From positions 1 to 62,180 of the forward strand of contig JAHBWG010000057.1 in assembly GCA_019637095.1 (NCBI GenBank): a stretch of 62,180 bases of DNA, in the 5' to 3' direction. Shown piece by piece: positions 52,536 to 60,830 of the stretch (the stretch's first letter is position 1; every line of letters starts with the position of its first letter). Origin of the DNA: Sandaracinaceae bacterium (GTDB taxonomy: Bacteria > Myxococcota_A > Polyangia > Polyangiales > Sandaracinaceae). Below the pieces are notes generated by a model that searched no databases, was not told the DNA's origin, and saw nothing but the letters and a program-made list of their open reading frames with translations. The position numbers and the translations under genes were made by a program.

Positions 52536-53828
52536 ATGGACGAGGAGCCCGGCGCCGAGGCGCAGACGACGAGCCCGAGCGCAGCCGCCGAAGCGCAGGG
52601 GAAGCGGCGCGACAAGCGCCGGATGCTCGTCCTGCTCGGGCTGGCGCTGGCGGTGGGGCTCGTGTGCGGCGTGCTGCCGGGCCTGGCCAGCGCGGTGGCG
52701 GGGATCGGGGCGATCATCCCCCACGACTTCGAGGCGATCTGCGCGAGCCACCCCGCGATCGAGGATCGGAGCGGTCGCGTGATCGCCGCGAGCGGCTGCG
52801 GGCTCAACGAGCGCGCGAGCGCGAGCGGCTGCGTCGCGATCACCGACGCGCGCTTCGAGGAGGAGGATGTGGCGTTCCCGTCGCGCCACCCGGACCGCGG
52901 GCTCGCGGAGCTGCGCGGGACGCTCAGCCTCCCGCGCGAGGTCGGCGCGCGCCGGCCCGCCGCGGTGCTCATCCACGGGAGCGGCCCGAACTGCCGAGAC
53001 CAGCCGCTCGCCGGCGATCTGTTGACCCGGTACGACCCGCCGATGCCGACCTTCCGCCTGCTCGCCGAGGAGCTCGCGCGGCAGGGGATCGTCGTGCTGC
53101 GCTACGACAAGCGCGCTTGTCACGACTACGGGCCCGACTTCGCGGCGCGGCTCGATCCGTCGCGGCTCGTCTGGAGCTGGTTCACCGACGACGCGCGCGA
53201 CGCGCTCGAGTACCTCTCGACCCGGCCCGAGGTCGACGCGGACCGCCTGATCGTCATCGGCCACAGCGAGGGTGGGCAGCTCGCGCCGTTCGCGGCCGAG
53301 GGGGACCCGCGCGTCGCCGCGGTGGTGATGCTCGCCGGCACGACGCAGCGGTTCGCGGACGGGCTCTTCGGCCAGCTCGATCGCTTCGTCGATCACCGCC
53401 GCTCTCGCTTCGACTACTTCACGGCGTGGGCGGTGGAGCTCCAGTACTCCTCGCTGCGCACGTGCATCGCGCAGCTCGATCGCCCCGGCTACGACCCGGA
53501 CGACGGCTGCGTCGGCGGCGGCGTGACCCTGCGCGCGCTCGAGGAGTACCACCGCTACTCCGACCGCACCGGCGAGGTGATGCGGAGCCTCGGGTGCCCG
53601 ATCCTCGCGCTGCAGGGCAACGCGGACATCAACATCGACCCGGAGGAGATCCCGCGTATGCAAGAGATCTTGCGGGGACGCGACGCGGAGCTCCACCGGA
53701 TCCACGGCGTCTCGCACGCGCTGACGAACGTGCTCGGCCCCGGGCAGCCGCCGGAGCTCGACGCGCAGGTGCTCGAGGTGCTCCGCGCGTTCCTCGCGTC
53801 GGTGAAGCGCGCGCCGGCGGCCGAGTAG
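52536..53828 (+). CDS. Membrane-anchored alpha/beta hydrolase
   Basis: 430 aa. One membrane helix near the N-terminus (MLVLLGLALAVGLVCGVLPG), then a secreted-side domain. The alpha/beta hydrolase core starts at AAVLIHGSGPNCRDQP, with nucleophile motif LIVIGHSEGGQLAPF (GHSEG), acid after ILALQGNADINIDPEEIPRM and His in RIHGVSHALTN. It resembles acyl-peptidase/dienelactone-type hydrolases. Substrate unknown. ATG 52536 leaves a short acidic N-terminal tail; an upstream frame to 52452 reads as a basic region without a start signal. No clear -10 was seen. Confidence 0.82.
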   Translation: MDEEPGAEAQTTSPSAAAEAQGKRRDKRRMLVLLGLALAVGLVCGVLPGLASAVAGIGAIIPHDFEAICASHPAIEDRSGRVIAASGCGLNERASASGCVAITDARFEEEDVAFPSRHPDRGLAELRGTLSLPREVGARRPAAVLIHGSGPNCRDQPLAGDLLTRYDPPMPTFRLLAEELARQGIVVLRYDKRACHDYGPDFAARLDPSRLVWSWFTDDARDALEYLSTRPEVDADRLIVIGHSEGGQLAPFAAEGDPRVAAVVMLAGTTQRFADGLFGQLDRFVDHRRSRFDYFTAWAVELQYSSLRTCIAQLDRPGYDPDDGCVGGGVTLRALEEYHRYSDRTGEVMRSLGCPILALQGNADINIDPEEIPRMQEILRGRDAELHRIHGVSHALTNVLGPGQPPELDAQVLEVLRAFLASVKRAPAAE

Positions 53829-53891
53829 GCGCGAGCGGCGGGCGCGCGCCGAAGTGGCGAGCCGGTGCGCGCCCGTGGCACCGTCGGGCCC

Positions 53892-54662
53892 ATGCGCACG
53901 AGCTTCGCCTTCGTCCTCGCGGTCGCGCTCGCCGCGGGCTGCGTGTACCCGCGGCGCGGGACGCCGCTCTCGGCGGTGGGCAACGTCCCGCCGGGCTCGG
54001 CGTCGGCGCCCGCCGACCTCGTGCAGCTCACCGTCGTCGACGCGCAGGTGCGGCCGCGCGCGCGCGGCGACCGCGACTGGGACGACGGGGGCGGCCTCCC
54101 CGACGTCGTCGCCCGCATCTACCGAGACGAGCAGCTCGTGTGGGAGTCTCCGCGCCTCGACGACACGCTCACGCCGCGCTGGGACGCGACGCTCCCACGC
54201 AACTTCCGCATCAGCCCGACGAACGCGCTGCGCTTCGAGCTGTGGGACATCGACGGCGTGGGCGCCGACCCGATCGGCATCTACCGCACGCGCGGGCTGC
54301 CGGAGAACGCGCTGCCGGGCGCGGAGGCGCGCGTCATGCTGGAGGGCGGCTCGTACCTGGCGATCCGCGTCGACCCGCCGCGCCCGCACCGCGGCGTCGG
54401 CATCGAGGAGTTCGAGGTCCGGCCCGACGAGCTGCTCGTGCTGCGGGTCCTGCCGTACTCGCCCGCGTCGCGCGCGGGCATCGAGGCGGGCGATCGCGTC
54501 GTCGCCATCGGCGACGTCCGCGTCTCGGGGATGACCGACGCGGCGGCGGCGAGCGCGCTCTCGATGGCGCTCAGCCGCGCGCAGCCGCTCATCGTCCGGG
54601 GCGCGAACGACCGCGAGCGGACGGTCACGCTCGAGGGCACCTACGTGTGGCTCGCGATGTGA
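53892..54662 (+). CDS. Lipoprotein with C2-like and PDZ domains
   Basis: 256 aa. Signal TSFAFVLAVALAAGCVYPRR with lipobox (LAAGC, Cys17). Residues 40-165 resemble a C2-like beta sandwich (VQLTVVDAQVRPRARG, DTLTPRWDATLPRNFRISPT, LRFELWDIDGVGADPIG). The C-terminal 90 residues are a PDZ domain (VLRVLPYSPASRAGIEAGDR then VVAIGDVRVSGMTDAAA). No protease domain is present. The stop overlaps the start of the next gene (GTGA), so they form an operon. A membrane- or peptide-binding scaffold on the outer membrane is the likely role. Confidence 0.8.
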   Translation: MRTSFAFVLAVALAAGCVYPRRGTPLSAVGNVPPGSASAPADLVQLTVVDAQVRPRARGDRDWDDGGGLPDVVARIYRDEQLVWESPRLDDTLTPRWDATLPRNFRISPTNALRFELWDIDGVGADPIGIYRTRGLPENALPGAEARVMLEGGSYLAIRVDPPRPHRGVGIEEFEVRPDELLVLRVLPYSPASRAGIEAGDRVVAIGDVRVSGMTDAAAASALSMALSRAQPLIVRGANDRERTVTLEGTYVWLAM

Positions 54663-55225
54663 GCCGCGCGCTCGCGCTCGCGCTCGCGCTCTTCGCGCCC
54701 GCGACGGCGCGGGCCGACTGGGACGCGCAGCTCTCCTCGCGCGTCTCGGTCGGCGGCGGCGCCTACGTGCTCGAGGCCGACCCCGCGCCGTGGCCGCTCT
54801 TCGAGCTCGGCCTGCGCGCCGATCTCTTGCTCGGCGAGAGCCGCGACGAGGTCGTGCGCTTCGGGCCCGCGCTCGACGTGCGGACGGAAGGCTTCCGCAC
54901 GCTCGAGGTGGCGGGGGCGCTCGCGATCCTCTGGCCCACGGGCGCCGGCTTCGGCATCACCACGACCTTCGGCGCGGGCTGGGGTGCGCGCCCCGAGGAT
55001 CGCGACGGCGCGTTCGCCCTCGGCCAGCTCGCGTTCGGCTGGCGCCCGTACAACTACTTCTCCGCGTACGCGTGGACGGCGGGCGTCTACGCGGCGGGCC
55101 GCGTCCAGCTCGAGAACGGCCGCGCGTGGGAGCTCACGATCGGGCTCGAGCTCGACGTCGAGCTCCTCTTCGTGATCCCGTTCATGTTCTTCGTCGAGCT
55201 CGCGCGCGCGCGCGACCCGGAGTGA
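54659..55225 (+). CDS. Small exported beta-barrel-like protein
   Basis: 188 aa, GTG start inside the stop of the lipoprotein gene. The signal sequence is short (RALALALALFAPATARAD). The mature part has barrel-like strands (LFELGLRADLLLGESRDEVV, TLEVAGALAILWPTGAGFGI, YFSAYAWTAGVYAAGRVQLE, WELTIGLELDVELLFVIPFM). It could form a small outer-membrane channel with the C2/PDZ lipoprotein. The gene ends 2 bp before the convergent leucine dehydrogenase stop. Confidence 0.75.
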   Translation: MSRALALALALFAPATARADWDAQLSSRVSVGGGAYVLEADPAPWPLFELGLRADLLLGESRDEVVRFGPALDVRTEGFRTLEVAGALAILWPTGAGFGITTTFGAGWGARPEDRDGAFALGQLAFGWRPYNYFSAYAWTAGVYAAGRVQLENGRAWELTIGLELDVELLFVIPFMFFVELARARDPE

Positions 55226-55227
55226 GA

Positions 55228-56280
55228 TCACACGGCGACGCGGGCGAGGCGCTCTTCGACCATCGTGTCGGCGACGCGGTAGGTCGGCGTCATCGCGCGC
55301 TCGGCGCGCTCGGCGATCTCGTAGATCGTGTCGTAGATCTTCATCGTGCGCGCGCGGGAGACCGCCTCGTCGTAGCCGACGACCTCCTGCGCGACGTTGA
55401 TGAGGCCGCCCGCGTTGATCGCGTAGTCGGGCGCGTAGAGGATGCCGCGCTGCATGAGGTCGTCGCCGTGGCGCGGCTCCGCGAGCTGGTTGTTCGCGGC
55501 GCCCGCGACGATCTTGCAGCGCAGGCGCGGGATCGTCGCGTCGTTGAGCGCGCTGCCGAGCGCGCACGGCGCGAAGACGTCGCAGTCGGCCTCGAAGATG
55601 GCGTCGAGCGAGACGACGCGCGCGGAGAGCTCGCGCTGCGCGCGCTCGGCCTTGAGCGGATCGATGTCCGCCACCGTGAGCTGCGCGCCGAGCGCGTGGA
55701 GCTCGCGGCAGAGGTGGTAGCCGACGTGGCCGACGCCCTGCACGGCCACGCTGACGCCCTCGAGGTCGTCCTTGCCGAGCACGCGCTTGACGCACGCCTC
55801 GATCCCGCGGCGCACGCCGAGCGCGGTGAACGGCGACGGGTCGCCCGAGCCGCCGTGCTCGGGCTTGACCCCGGTGACGTGCTTGGTCACGCCGCGCAGG
55901 ACCTCCATGTCCTCGATGCTCGTGCCGCTGTCCTCCGCCGTGATGTAGTGGCCCCCGAGGTGCTCCACGAACCGGCCGAACGCGCGGAAGAGCGCGGCGC
56001 GGTCGAACTGCCCGGTCGGCTTGATCAGGACGGACTTGCCGCCGCCGTGCGCGATGCCGGCGAGCGCCGCCTTGTAGGTCATCCCGCGCGCGAGCCGCAG
56101 CGCATCCACGATCGCGTCGCGCTCCGTCTCGTAGGGGATGAAGCGGCACCCGCCGAGCGCCGGCCCCAGGCGCGTGTCGTGGATCGCGACGATCGCCTTG
56201 AGGCCGGTGGCGGCGTCGCGGGCGAGGTGGACCTCGCCGTAGTCGTGATGCTCGAGCAGCTCGAAGAGGGGGGTGGTCAT
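55228..56280 (-). CDS. Leucine (branched-chain amino acid) dehydrogenase
   Basis: 350 aa, NAD-dependent oxidative deamination of leucine, valine or isoleucine. The N-terminal domain has GPALGGCRFIPYETERDAIV then DALRLARGMTYKAALAGIAH and GGGKSVLIK, containing the catalytic Lys. The Rossmann domain motif is VAVQGVGHVGYHL, followed by DIDPLKAERA (Asp for NAD). NAGGLINVAQEVVGYDEA near the C-terminus is typical of the leucine/phenylalanine dehydrogenase family; leucine is favoured by overall pattern. TATCGT lies 11 nt before ATG 56280. An upstream extension is not supported. In myxobacteria branched-chain metabolites feed iso-fatty acids. Confidence 0.93.
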   Translation of the reverse strand: MTTPLFELLEHHDYGEVHLARDAATGLKAIVAIHDTRLGPALGGCRFIPYETERDAIVDALRLARGMTYKAALAGIAHGGGKSVLIKPTGQFDRAALFRAFGRFVEHLGGHYITAEDSGTSIEDMEVLRGVTKHVTGVKPEHGGSGDPSPFTALGVRRGIEACVKRVLGKDDLEGVSVAVQGVGHVGYHLCRELHALGAQLTVADIDPLKAERAQRELSARVVSLDAIFEADCDVFAPCALGSALNDATIPRLRCKIVAGAANNQLAEPRHGDDLMQRGILYAPDYAINAGGLINVAQEVVGYDEAVSRARTMKIYDTIYEIAERAERAMTPTYRVADTMVEERLARVAV

Positions 56281-56370
56281 GACGGCGCGCGACGATAGCA
56301 GAGGGCGCGTGCGGGTCGGGCGCGCGCGCGGCGCGTCGCGTGCGCCCGCTCTCGGCACGCCGCGGTGCGC

Positions 56371-56376
56371 TACGCT
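56371..56376 (+). promoter_or_regulatory. -10 element TACGCT (leaderless)
   Basis: TACGCT ends 7 nt before the GTG at 56384. The divergent leucine dehydrogenase has TATCGT at 56292-56297 on the other strand. Confidence 0.5.
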
Positions 56377-56383
56377 GCGCGCC

Positions 56384-57001
56384 GTGCGCGCGCTCTCGCT
56401 CACCCTCGCGCTGATCGCGCTGCCCGCGCCGGGCCACGCGCAGGGGGACGGCGTGTACGGCCGCCTCGCCGGCGACCTCGCGCTCGAGGCAGGCCTCGGC
56501 GGCGGGGTCGCGTTCGAGGGCGCCGATCCGATCGGCGCCGCGGTGCTCGATCTGCGCGCGCGCTACCTCGACATGGCGGGGATCCTCGCGAGCGTGGAGG
56601 TGCGCCCCGAGGGCGCGAGCCGCGTCGCGATCGGCGTGGACCTGCGGCCGGTCTGGCTCGCGCGCTTCGTGCTCGGCGCGAGCCTGGGCGATCGGTTCTG
56701 GGATCTGCTGTTCGACTCGATCGGGCTCGATCTCGGCGTCGCGCTCACCCCGCTCGACGAGCGCGTGGGCGCCGCGCTCATGGTCGGCTTCGGGCTCGAC
56801 GTGCCGCTGGTGTTCTTCGGCGACGGCGTCGAGGGGCTCGCGCTGCGGCTCTTCGGGCGGCACGTCGCGGCGCTCGCGCAGGATCGGTTCGGGCCCGACG
56901 CAGGGGCGCACGACTGGGTCGTGGGCGCGGCGCTCGTCCTGCGCGGCGCGACGCGCACGGGGCTGCCCGCCTGGGAGCCGCGCCGCTACGAGGTGCCGTG
57001 A
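56384..57001 (+). CDS. Exported beta-barrel-like protein
   Basis: 205 aa. Signal peptide ALSLTLALIALPAPGHAQ. The mature part is Gly-rich strands (GRLAGDLALEAGLGGGVAFE, GILASVEVRPEGASRVAIGV, LIGLD-like turns, AALMVGFGLDVPLVFFGDGV). No family recognised; outer membrane is inferred. GTG 56384 follows TACGCT by 7 nt. It is a single gene between leucine dehydrogenase and the MopE/VWA lipoprotein. Confidence 0.75.
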   Translation: MRALSLTLALIALPAPGHAQGDGVYGRLAGDLALEAGLGGGVAFEGADPIGAAVLDLRARYLDMAGILASVEVRPEGASRVAIGVDLRPVWLARFVLGASLGDRFWDLLFDSIGLDLGVALTPLDERVGAALMVGFGLDVPLVFFGDGVEGLALRLFGRHVAALAQDRFGPDAGAHDWVVGAALVLRGATRTGLPAWEPRRYEVP

Positions 57002-57086
57002 CTCGAGCGGCACGAGGTGGCACGCGCCGATCCGCGCGCGCGCCGCGTGTTTGGACAGGCACGGCTCTCGCTGATAGAGCGTCGCG

Positions 57087-58967
57087 ATGCGGACGACGAC
57101 GAGCTTGGCTTGCATGGTGGTGTTGCTGGTGGCCTGCGATGGCGGAGGCGGGACCGACGCGGGGGCGGGGCTCGACGCCGCGACCCCGGGCGAGGACGCG
57201 GGCGCGCGCGACGGCGGCGAGGCCGACGCGGGCGAGCGCGACGCCGGGCCGGCCCAGGACGCGGCGGCCCCGGGCGACGCGGGCGCGGCGCCCGGCCGGT
57301 TGGGCGATCCGTGCACCGAGAGCGCGGACTGCGAGAGCGGGCTCTGCTTCCCGACCGCGTTCGGCGAGGCGCGCTGCACCGAGGCGTGCACCACCCCGGG
57401 CGACTGCGTCGCGGGCTGGGACTGCGGGCCCTTCCGCGGCGCGATGGCCTGCACGTGCGCGACGAGCGCCGAGCGGTGCGACGGCCTCGACGACGACTGC
57501 GACGGCGCGATCGACGAGGACGACCCCTCGCTGATCGGATGCGCCACCGGCCAGCTCTGCACCGGCGGCGCGTGCAGCTGCCCGGCCGAGCGCATGTGCC
57601 CCGACGCGATGGGCGTGGTCTCGTGCGTGGACATCGATCGCGACCCGCGCAACTGCGGGCGCTGCGACAACGACTGCGGCACGCGCGGGCTCTGCACGGG
57701 CGGGGTGTGCTGCACGCCGAGCGCCGAGCGCTGCAACGGGCGCGACGACGACTGCGACGGCGCGGTCGACGAGGACACCGCCGCCGAGTGCGCGGCGTCG
57801 GGCGGCTTCTGCGTCGGGGGGAGCTGCTCGTGCCCGGCGGAGCGCCAGTGCGGGGCGGTGTGCGCCGACCTCGATCGCGATCCCGCGAACTGCGGCGCGT
57901 GCGGCACGCGCTGCGGCGCGGGCGAGGTCTGCGCCGCCGGCGCGTGCTGCGCGTCGGCGGGCGCGCCGGTCGACATCCTCTTCATGGTCGACAACTCGAA
58001 TTCCATGGCCGAGGAGCAGGCGTCGCTCGCGGCCTCGCTGCCCCGCTTCGTGCGGGTGCTGACCACCGGCGACCTCGACGGAGACGGCCGGCCCGACGCG
58101 ACGCCGGCGCGCGACCTCCAGCTCGGCGTGATCACGAGCGACATGGGCGTCGGCGGCTTCATCGTCCCGACGTGCAACGACCCGGCGTTCGGCGACGACG
58201 GGATCCTGCGCACGCAGGGCCGCACGGACTTGCCCGGGTGCCGCGCGACGTACCCGGCGATCCTGCGCTTCGACCCGGCCGGGACCGTGTCGCCCGCGGA
58301 CTTCGCGAGGGACTTCGCGTGCGTCGCGACGGTGGGCACCGGCGGGTGCGGGTTCGAGCAGCAGCTCGAGGCCTCGCTCAAGGCGGTGACGCCGAGCACG
58401 TCGGCGACGCGCTTCTTCCGCGACACGACGGGCCACGGCGACGGCGCGAACGCGGGGTTCCTGCGCGCGGGCTCGATCTTCGTCAACGTCCTGTTGACCG
58501 ACGAGGAGGACTGCTCCTCCGCGATGCCCGCGGTGTTCGATCCCGCGAGCACGACCTACACCGCCGACCTCAACCTGCGCTGCTTCACCTACCCGGAGAC
58601 GATGCACCCGCTGTCACGGTACGTCGACGGACTGCTCGCGGTGCGGCGCGAGCCGCGCGATCTCGTGTACGCGCCGATCGTCGGGATCCCCGTCGACCTC
58701 GAGGGCGCGAGCTACGCGGCGATGCTCGCCGATCCGCGGATGACGGAGCGGGTCGATCCGAGCTTCCCGCATCGGCTCGCGGCGAGCTGCGACGTGCCCG
58801 GTCGCGGCACGGCGTTCCCGCCGCGGCGCATCGTGCGCGCGGCGGAGGCGCTCGAGCGCCGCGGGGCCTCCACGGTCGTCGGCTCGATCTGCCAGGAGAG
58901 CTACGACGGGACGGTCACGGCGATCCTGTCGCGGGTGCTCGCCCGCCTCGGCGCGCTCTGCATGTGA
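57087..58967 (+). CDS. MopE-type repeat lipoprotein with VWA-like domain
   Basis: 626 aa. Signal TTTSLACMVVLLVACDGGGG with lipobox (LLVAC), then a long Asp/Ala/Gly linker (DAGAGLDAATPGEDAG). Residues 70-285 are Cys-rich with two MopE-type motifs (CDGLDDDCDGAIDED, CNGRDDDCDGAVDED) and related CGxCxxxC units (NCGRCDNDCG, NCGACGTRCG). From about 290 it has a von Willebrand A fold: DILFMVDNSNSMAEEQASLA carries the DxSxS-like MIDAS. Later strands are FVNVLLTDEEDCSSA and LQLGVITSDMGVGGF. A surface metal-binding adhesin or ligand-binding protein is likely. TAGAGC, a weak -10, ends 6 nt before the ATG. Confidence 0.88.
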   Translation: MRTTTSLACMVVLLVACDGGGGTDAGAGLDAATPGEDAGARDGGEADAGERDAGPAQDAAAPGDAGAAPGRLGDPCTESADCESGLCFPTAFGEARCTEACTTPGDCVAGWDCGPFRGAMACTCATSAERCDGLDDDCDGAIDEDDPSLIGCATGQLCTGGACSCPAERMCPDAMGVVSCVDIDRDPRNCGRCDNDCGTRGLCTGGVCCTPSAERCNGRDDDCDGAVDEDTAAECAASGGFCVGGSCSCPAERQCGAVCADLDRDPANCGACGTRCGAGEVCAAGACCASAGAPVDILFMVDNSNSMAEEQASLAASLPRFVRVLTTGDLDGDGRPDATPARDLQLGVITSDMGVGGFIVPTCNDPAFGDDGILRTQGRTDLPGCRATYPAILRFDPAGTVSPADFARDFACVATVGTGGCGFEQQLEASLKAVTPSTSATRFFRDTTGHGDGANAGFLRAGSIFVNVLLTDEEDCSSAMPAVFDPASTTYTADLNLRCFTYPETMHPLSRYVDGLLAVRREPRDLVYAPIVGIPVDLEGASYAAMLADPRMTERVDPSFPHRLAASCDVPGRGTAFPPRRIVRAAEALERRGASTVVGSICQESYDGTVTAILSRVLARLGALCM

Positions 58968-58984
58968 CGCGGCCGCTTCGGCGG

Positions 58985-58990
58985 TATCCT
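58985..58990 (+). promoter_or_regulatory. -10 element TATCCT
   Basis: TATCCT ends 8 nt before the ATG at 58999. Confidence 0.45.
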
Positions 58991-58998
58991 GCGGCGCG

Positions 58999-60159
58999 AT
59001 GGTGTACTGCCAGGAGTGCGGGGCCTCCAACACCGCTGACGCGCGGTTCTGCAACATGTGCGGCGCGGCCATCGCGCAGGCCGGCGAGCCGGGCGGTCCG
59101 ATCGGCGAGGACGCGCCGCCCGCGGCGACGATGCGCGGGCACGACTCTCCGTCGGACCGCCCCTCGGCGCCAGCGCCGCCTGCCCGCGAGGGCGCGTCGG
59201 ATCGCGCCGCGCTGAGCGGGCCGACGCCCCCGCCGATGTCGCTCGACGTCTCGACGGTCAGCCTCTCGGCGATCGGCGTGCGCTCGCGCGGGAGCGCGTG
59301 GGCGGTGCTCATCGGGGTCGCGCTCGCGTTCGTCGGCCTCGGCGCGGTCGGGATGTGGCTGGCGCTGACGATGAACGACGAGGAGCCCGCGGCGAGCGCC
59401 GAGGAGCCGTCGCCGACCGTGCCGACCGAGGTGGACGTCCCCGAGGTCCCCGAGGGCGCGGACGTCGAGGGCGCAGAGGTCGCGGCTGGCGAGGGCGGCG
59501 CGACGACGCCGACCGGCCGCGGCGCCACGAGCGGGCGCTCGTCCGGCACGACGAGCGGCGGCGCGAGCGCGAGCACCGGCGGGGGGCGCTCGACCGGCAC
59601 GAGCGGCGGCAGCGGCAGCGCCGGCGGCAGCGCGAGCACCGGCAGCGGCGGCAGCGGCAGCACCGGCAGCACCGGCAGCACCGGCGGCAGCGGCAGCACC
59701 GGCGGCAGCGGCAGCGGCAGCGGCGGCACCGGCGGCAGCGCGAGCACCGGCGGCACCGGCGGCGGCAGCGGCGGCAGCACCGGCGGCAGCGGCGGATCGG
59801 GCTCGGCGCCGGACTGGGACTCGATGCAGCAGCAGCAGCAGGACGACCGCGACTTCGAGATGAACCTCTACACGGGCCGCGTGCGCCAGTTCATCCAGAC
59901 CTACTACATGCGCCGCGCGGCGACGTGCTTCGAGATGGCCTCGCGGAACAACCCCAACGTGCGCGGCCGCGTCGTCATCGCGTTCACCATCCTCGCCGAC
60001 GGCGCGACGCGCGAGGCGCGCGTGAGCGCGAACGAGACGGGCATCGACTCGATCGGCGCGTGCCTCGCGACGCAGGTCGGCTCGTGGCGACTGCCCGCGC
60101 CGCCCGAGGGCGAGGCGCCGCTCGCGATGTCGATGCCCTTCCGCGGCGCCACCGGCTGA
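58999..60159 (+). CDS. Zinc-ribbon membrane protein with AgmX/PglI C-terminal domain
   Basis: 386 aa. A zinc ribbon starts the protein (YCQECGASN and ARFCNMCGAA). A membrane helix lies near 100-125 (AWAVLIGVALAFVGLGAVGM). Residues 160-275 are a Gly/Ser/Thr low-complexity linker built from GGSGS/STGG units, followed by a Gln run (QQQQQ). The C-terminal 100 residues match the AgmX/PglI domain (RVRQFIQTYYMRRAATCFEM, GRVVIAFTILADGATREARV then SANETGIDSIGACLATQVGS), related to TonB C-termini. Similar proteins act in myxobacterial gliding and envelope transport. It probably spans the periplasm. Confidence 0.9.
   Translation: MVYCQECGASNTADARFCNMCGAAIAQAGEPGGPIGEDAPPAATMRGHDSPSDRPSAPAPPAREGASDRAALSGPTPPPMSLDVSTVSLSAIGVRSRGSAWAVLIGVALAFVGLGAVGMWLALTMNDEEPAASAEEPSPTVPTEVDVPEVPEGADVEGAEVAAGEGGATTPTGRGATSGRSSGTTSGGASASTGGGRSTGTSGGSGSAGGSASTGSGGSGSTGSTGSTGGSGSTGGSGSGSGGTGGSASTGGTGGGSGGSTGGSGGSGSAPDWDSMQQQQQDDRDFEMNLYTGRVRQFIQTYYMRRAATCFEMASRNNPNVRGRVVIAFTILADGATREARVSANETGIDSIGACLATQVGSWRLPAPPEGEAPLAMSMPFRGATG
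59600..59810 (+). repeat. GGCAGC-type microsatellite coding for a Gly/Ser/Thr linker
   Basis: Runs of GGCAGC, GGCAGCACC and CGGCGG repeat units. The region encodes the flexible linker of the AgmX-type protein and is prone to length change. Confidence 0.7.
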
Positions 60160-60209
60160 TTGCGGATTGTGTTGCTCTCCCGGGGCCCGCTCGTGCTACG
60201 TCGCAGAGC

Positions 60210-60716
60210 ATGAGCGAGCGCGATCACGTCGACGAAGAGCACCTCCACGTCACCGGGCGCCATCGGCACAGCCAGCCGCCCGGCGTCGCAGTGAGCGACG
60301 ACGACGTGGTGATCGTCGTGACCCAGGCCTTCGGGCCCAAGGGCGACAACCTCGTCGGCCTCTCCGACGTGGAGTTCGACGGTCACCCCGCGGTCACGCT
60401 CAAGATCAGGCACGGCGACCGCGAAGGGCTCGTGCACCTGAGCCCCATCCACGGCGACAAGCGCAAGGCCGGCTTCACGGACATCGAGGTCGGGACGCGC
60501 CTCGAGGTCTTCTGCCCGGTCTCCGGCGAGCCGCTCCCCGTGCTCGGCGACGTCGAGGACGGCAGCGGCGCGAAGTACTACGCCCTCTACCTCACGCCGC
60601 GGCTCCAGAACGGCGCGTCGGTGGCGATCAGCGACACGTGGGGGCACTACCACTCGCGCATCGTCGACGACGACGAGCTGATCTCCTACTGGGCCGCGCA
60701 CCACCCCGACCTCTGA
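60210..60716 (+). CDS. Conserved-looking hypothetical protein, 168 aa
   Basis: No signal peptide. A charged His-rich N-terminus (DHVDEEHLHVTGRHRHSQPP) precedes a beta-rich domain (DDVVIVVTQAFGPKGDNLVG, REGLVHLSPIHGDKRKAGFT, RLEVFCPVSGEPLPVLGDVE). It resembles small regulatory or metal-related beta proteins. A Cys in FCPVSGEPLP and the His-rich tail could bind a metal. No family recognised. TACGTC ends 7 nt before ATG 60210. Confidence 0.7.
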   Translation: MSERDHVDEEHLHVTGRHRHSQPPGVAVSDDDVVIVVTQAFGPKGDNLVGLSDVEFDGHPAVTLKIRHGDREGLVHLSPIHGDKRKAGFTDIEVGTRLEVFCPVSGEPLPVLGDVEDGSGAKYYALYLTPRLQNGASVAISDTWGHYHSRIVDDDELISYWAAHHPDL

Positions 60717-60830
60717 GCGGGGGCTTGTCGCGTCCGGGCCCGCGGGCGTATCCTGGCGCAGGACTACTGGGGGAGGATCGGTGCGGTCGGGCCGAGACGG
60801 TTCGACGACAGCGCTGCGGCGCGGTGGGGG

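Noticed and set aside
59600-59842. GGCAGC/CAG repeats considered as a CRISPR or satellite array
   Set aside because: They are in frame inside a coding sequence as a Gly/Ser/Thr linker and Gln run, with no spacers.
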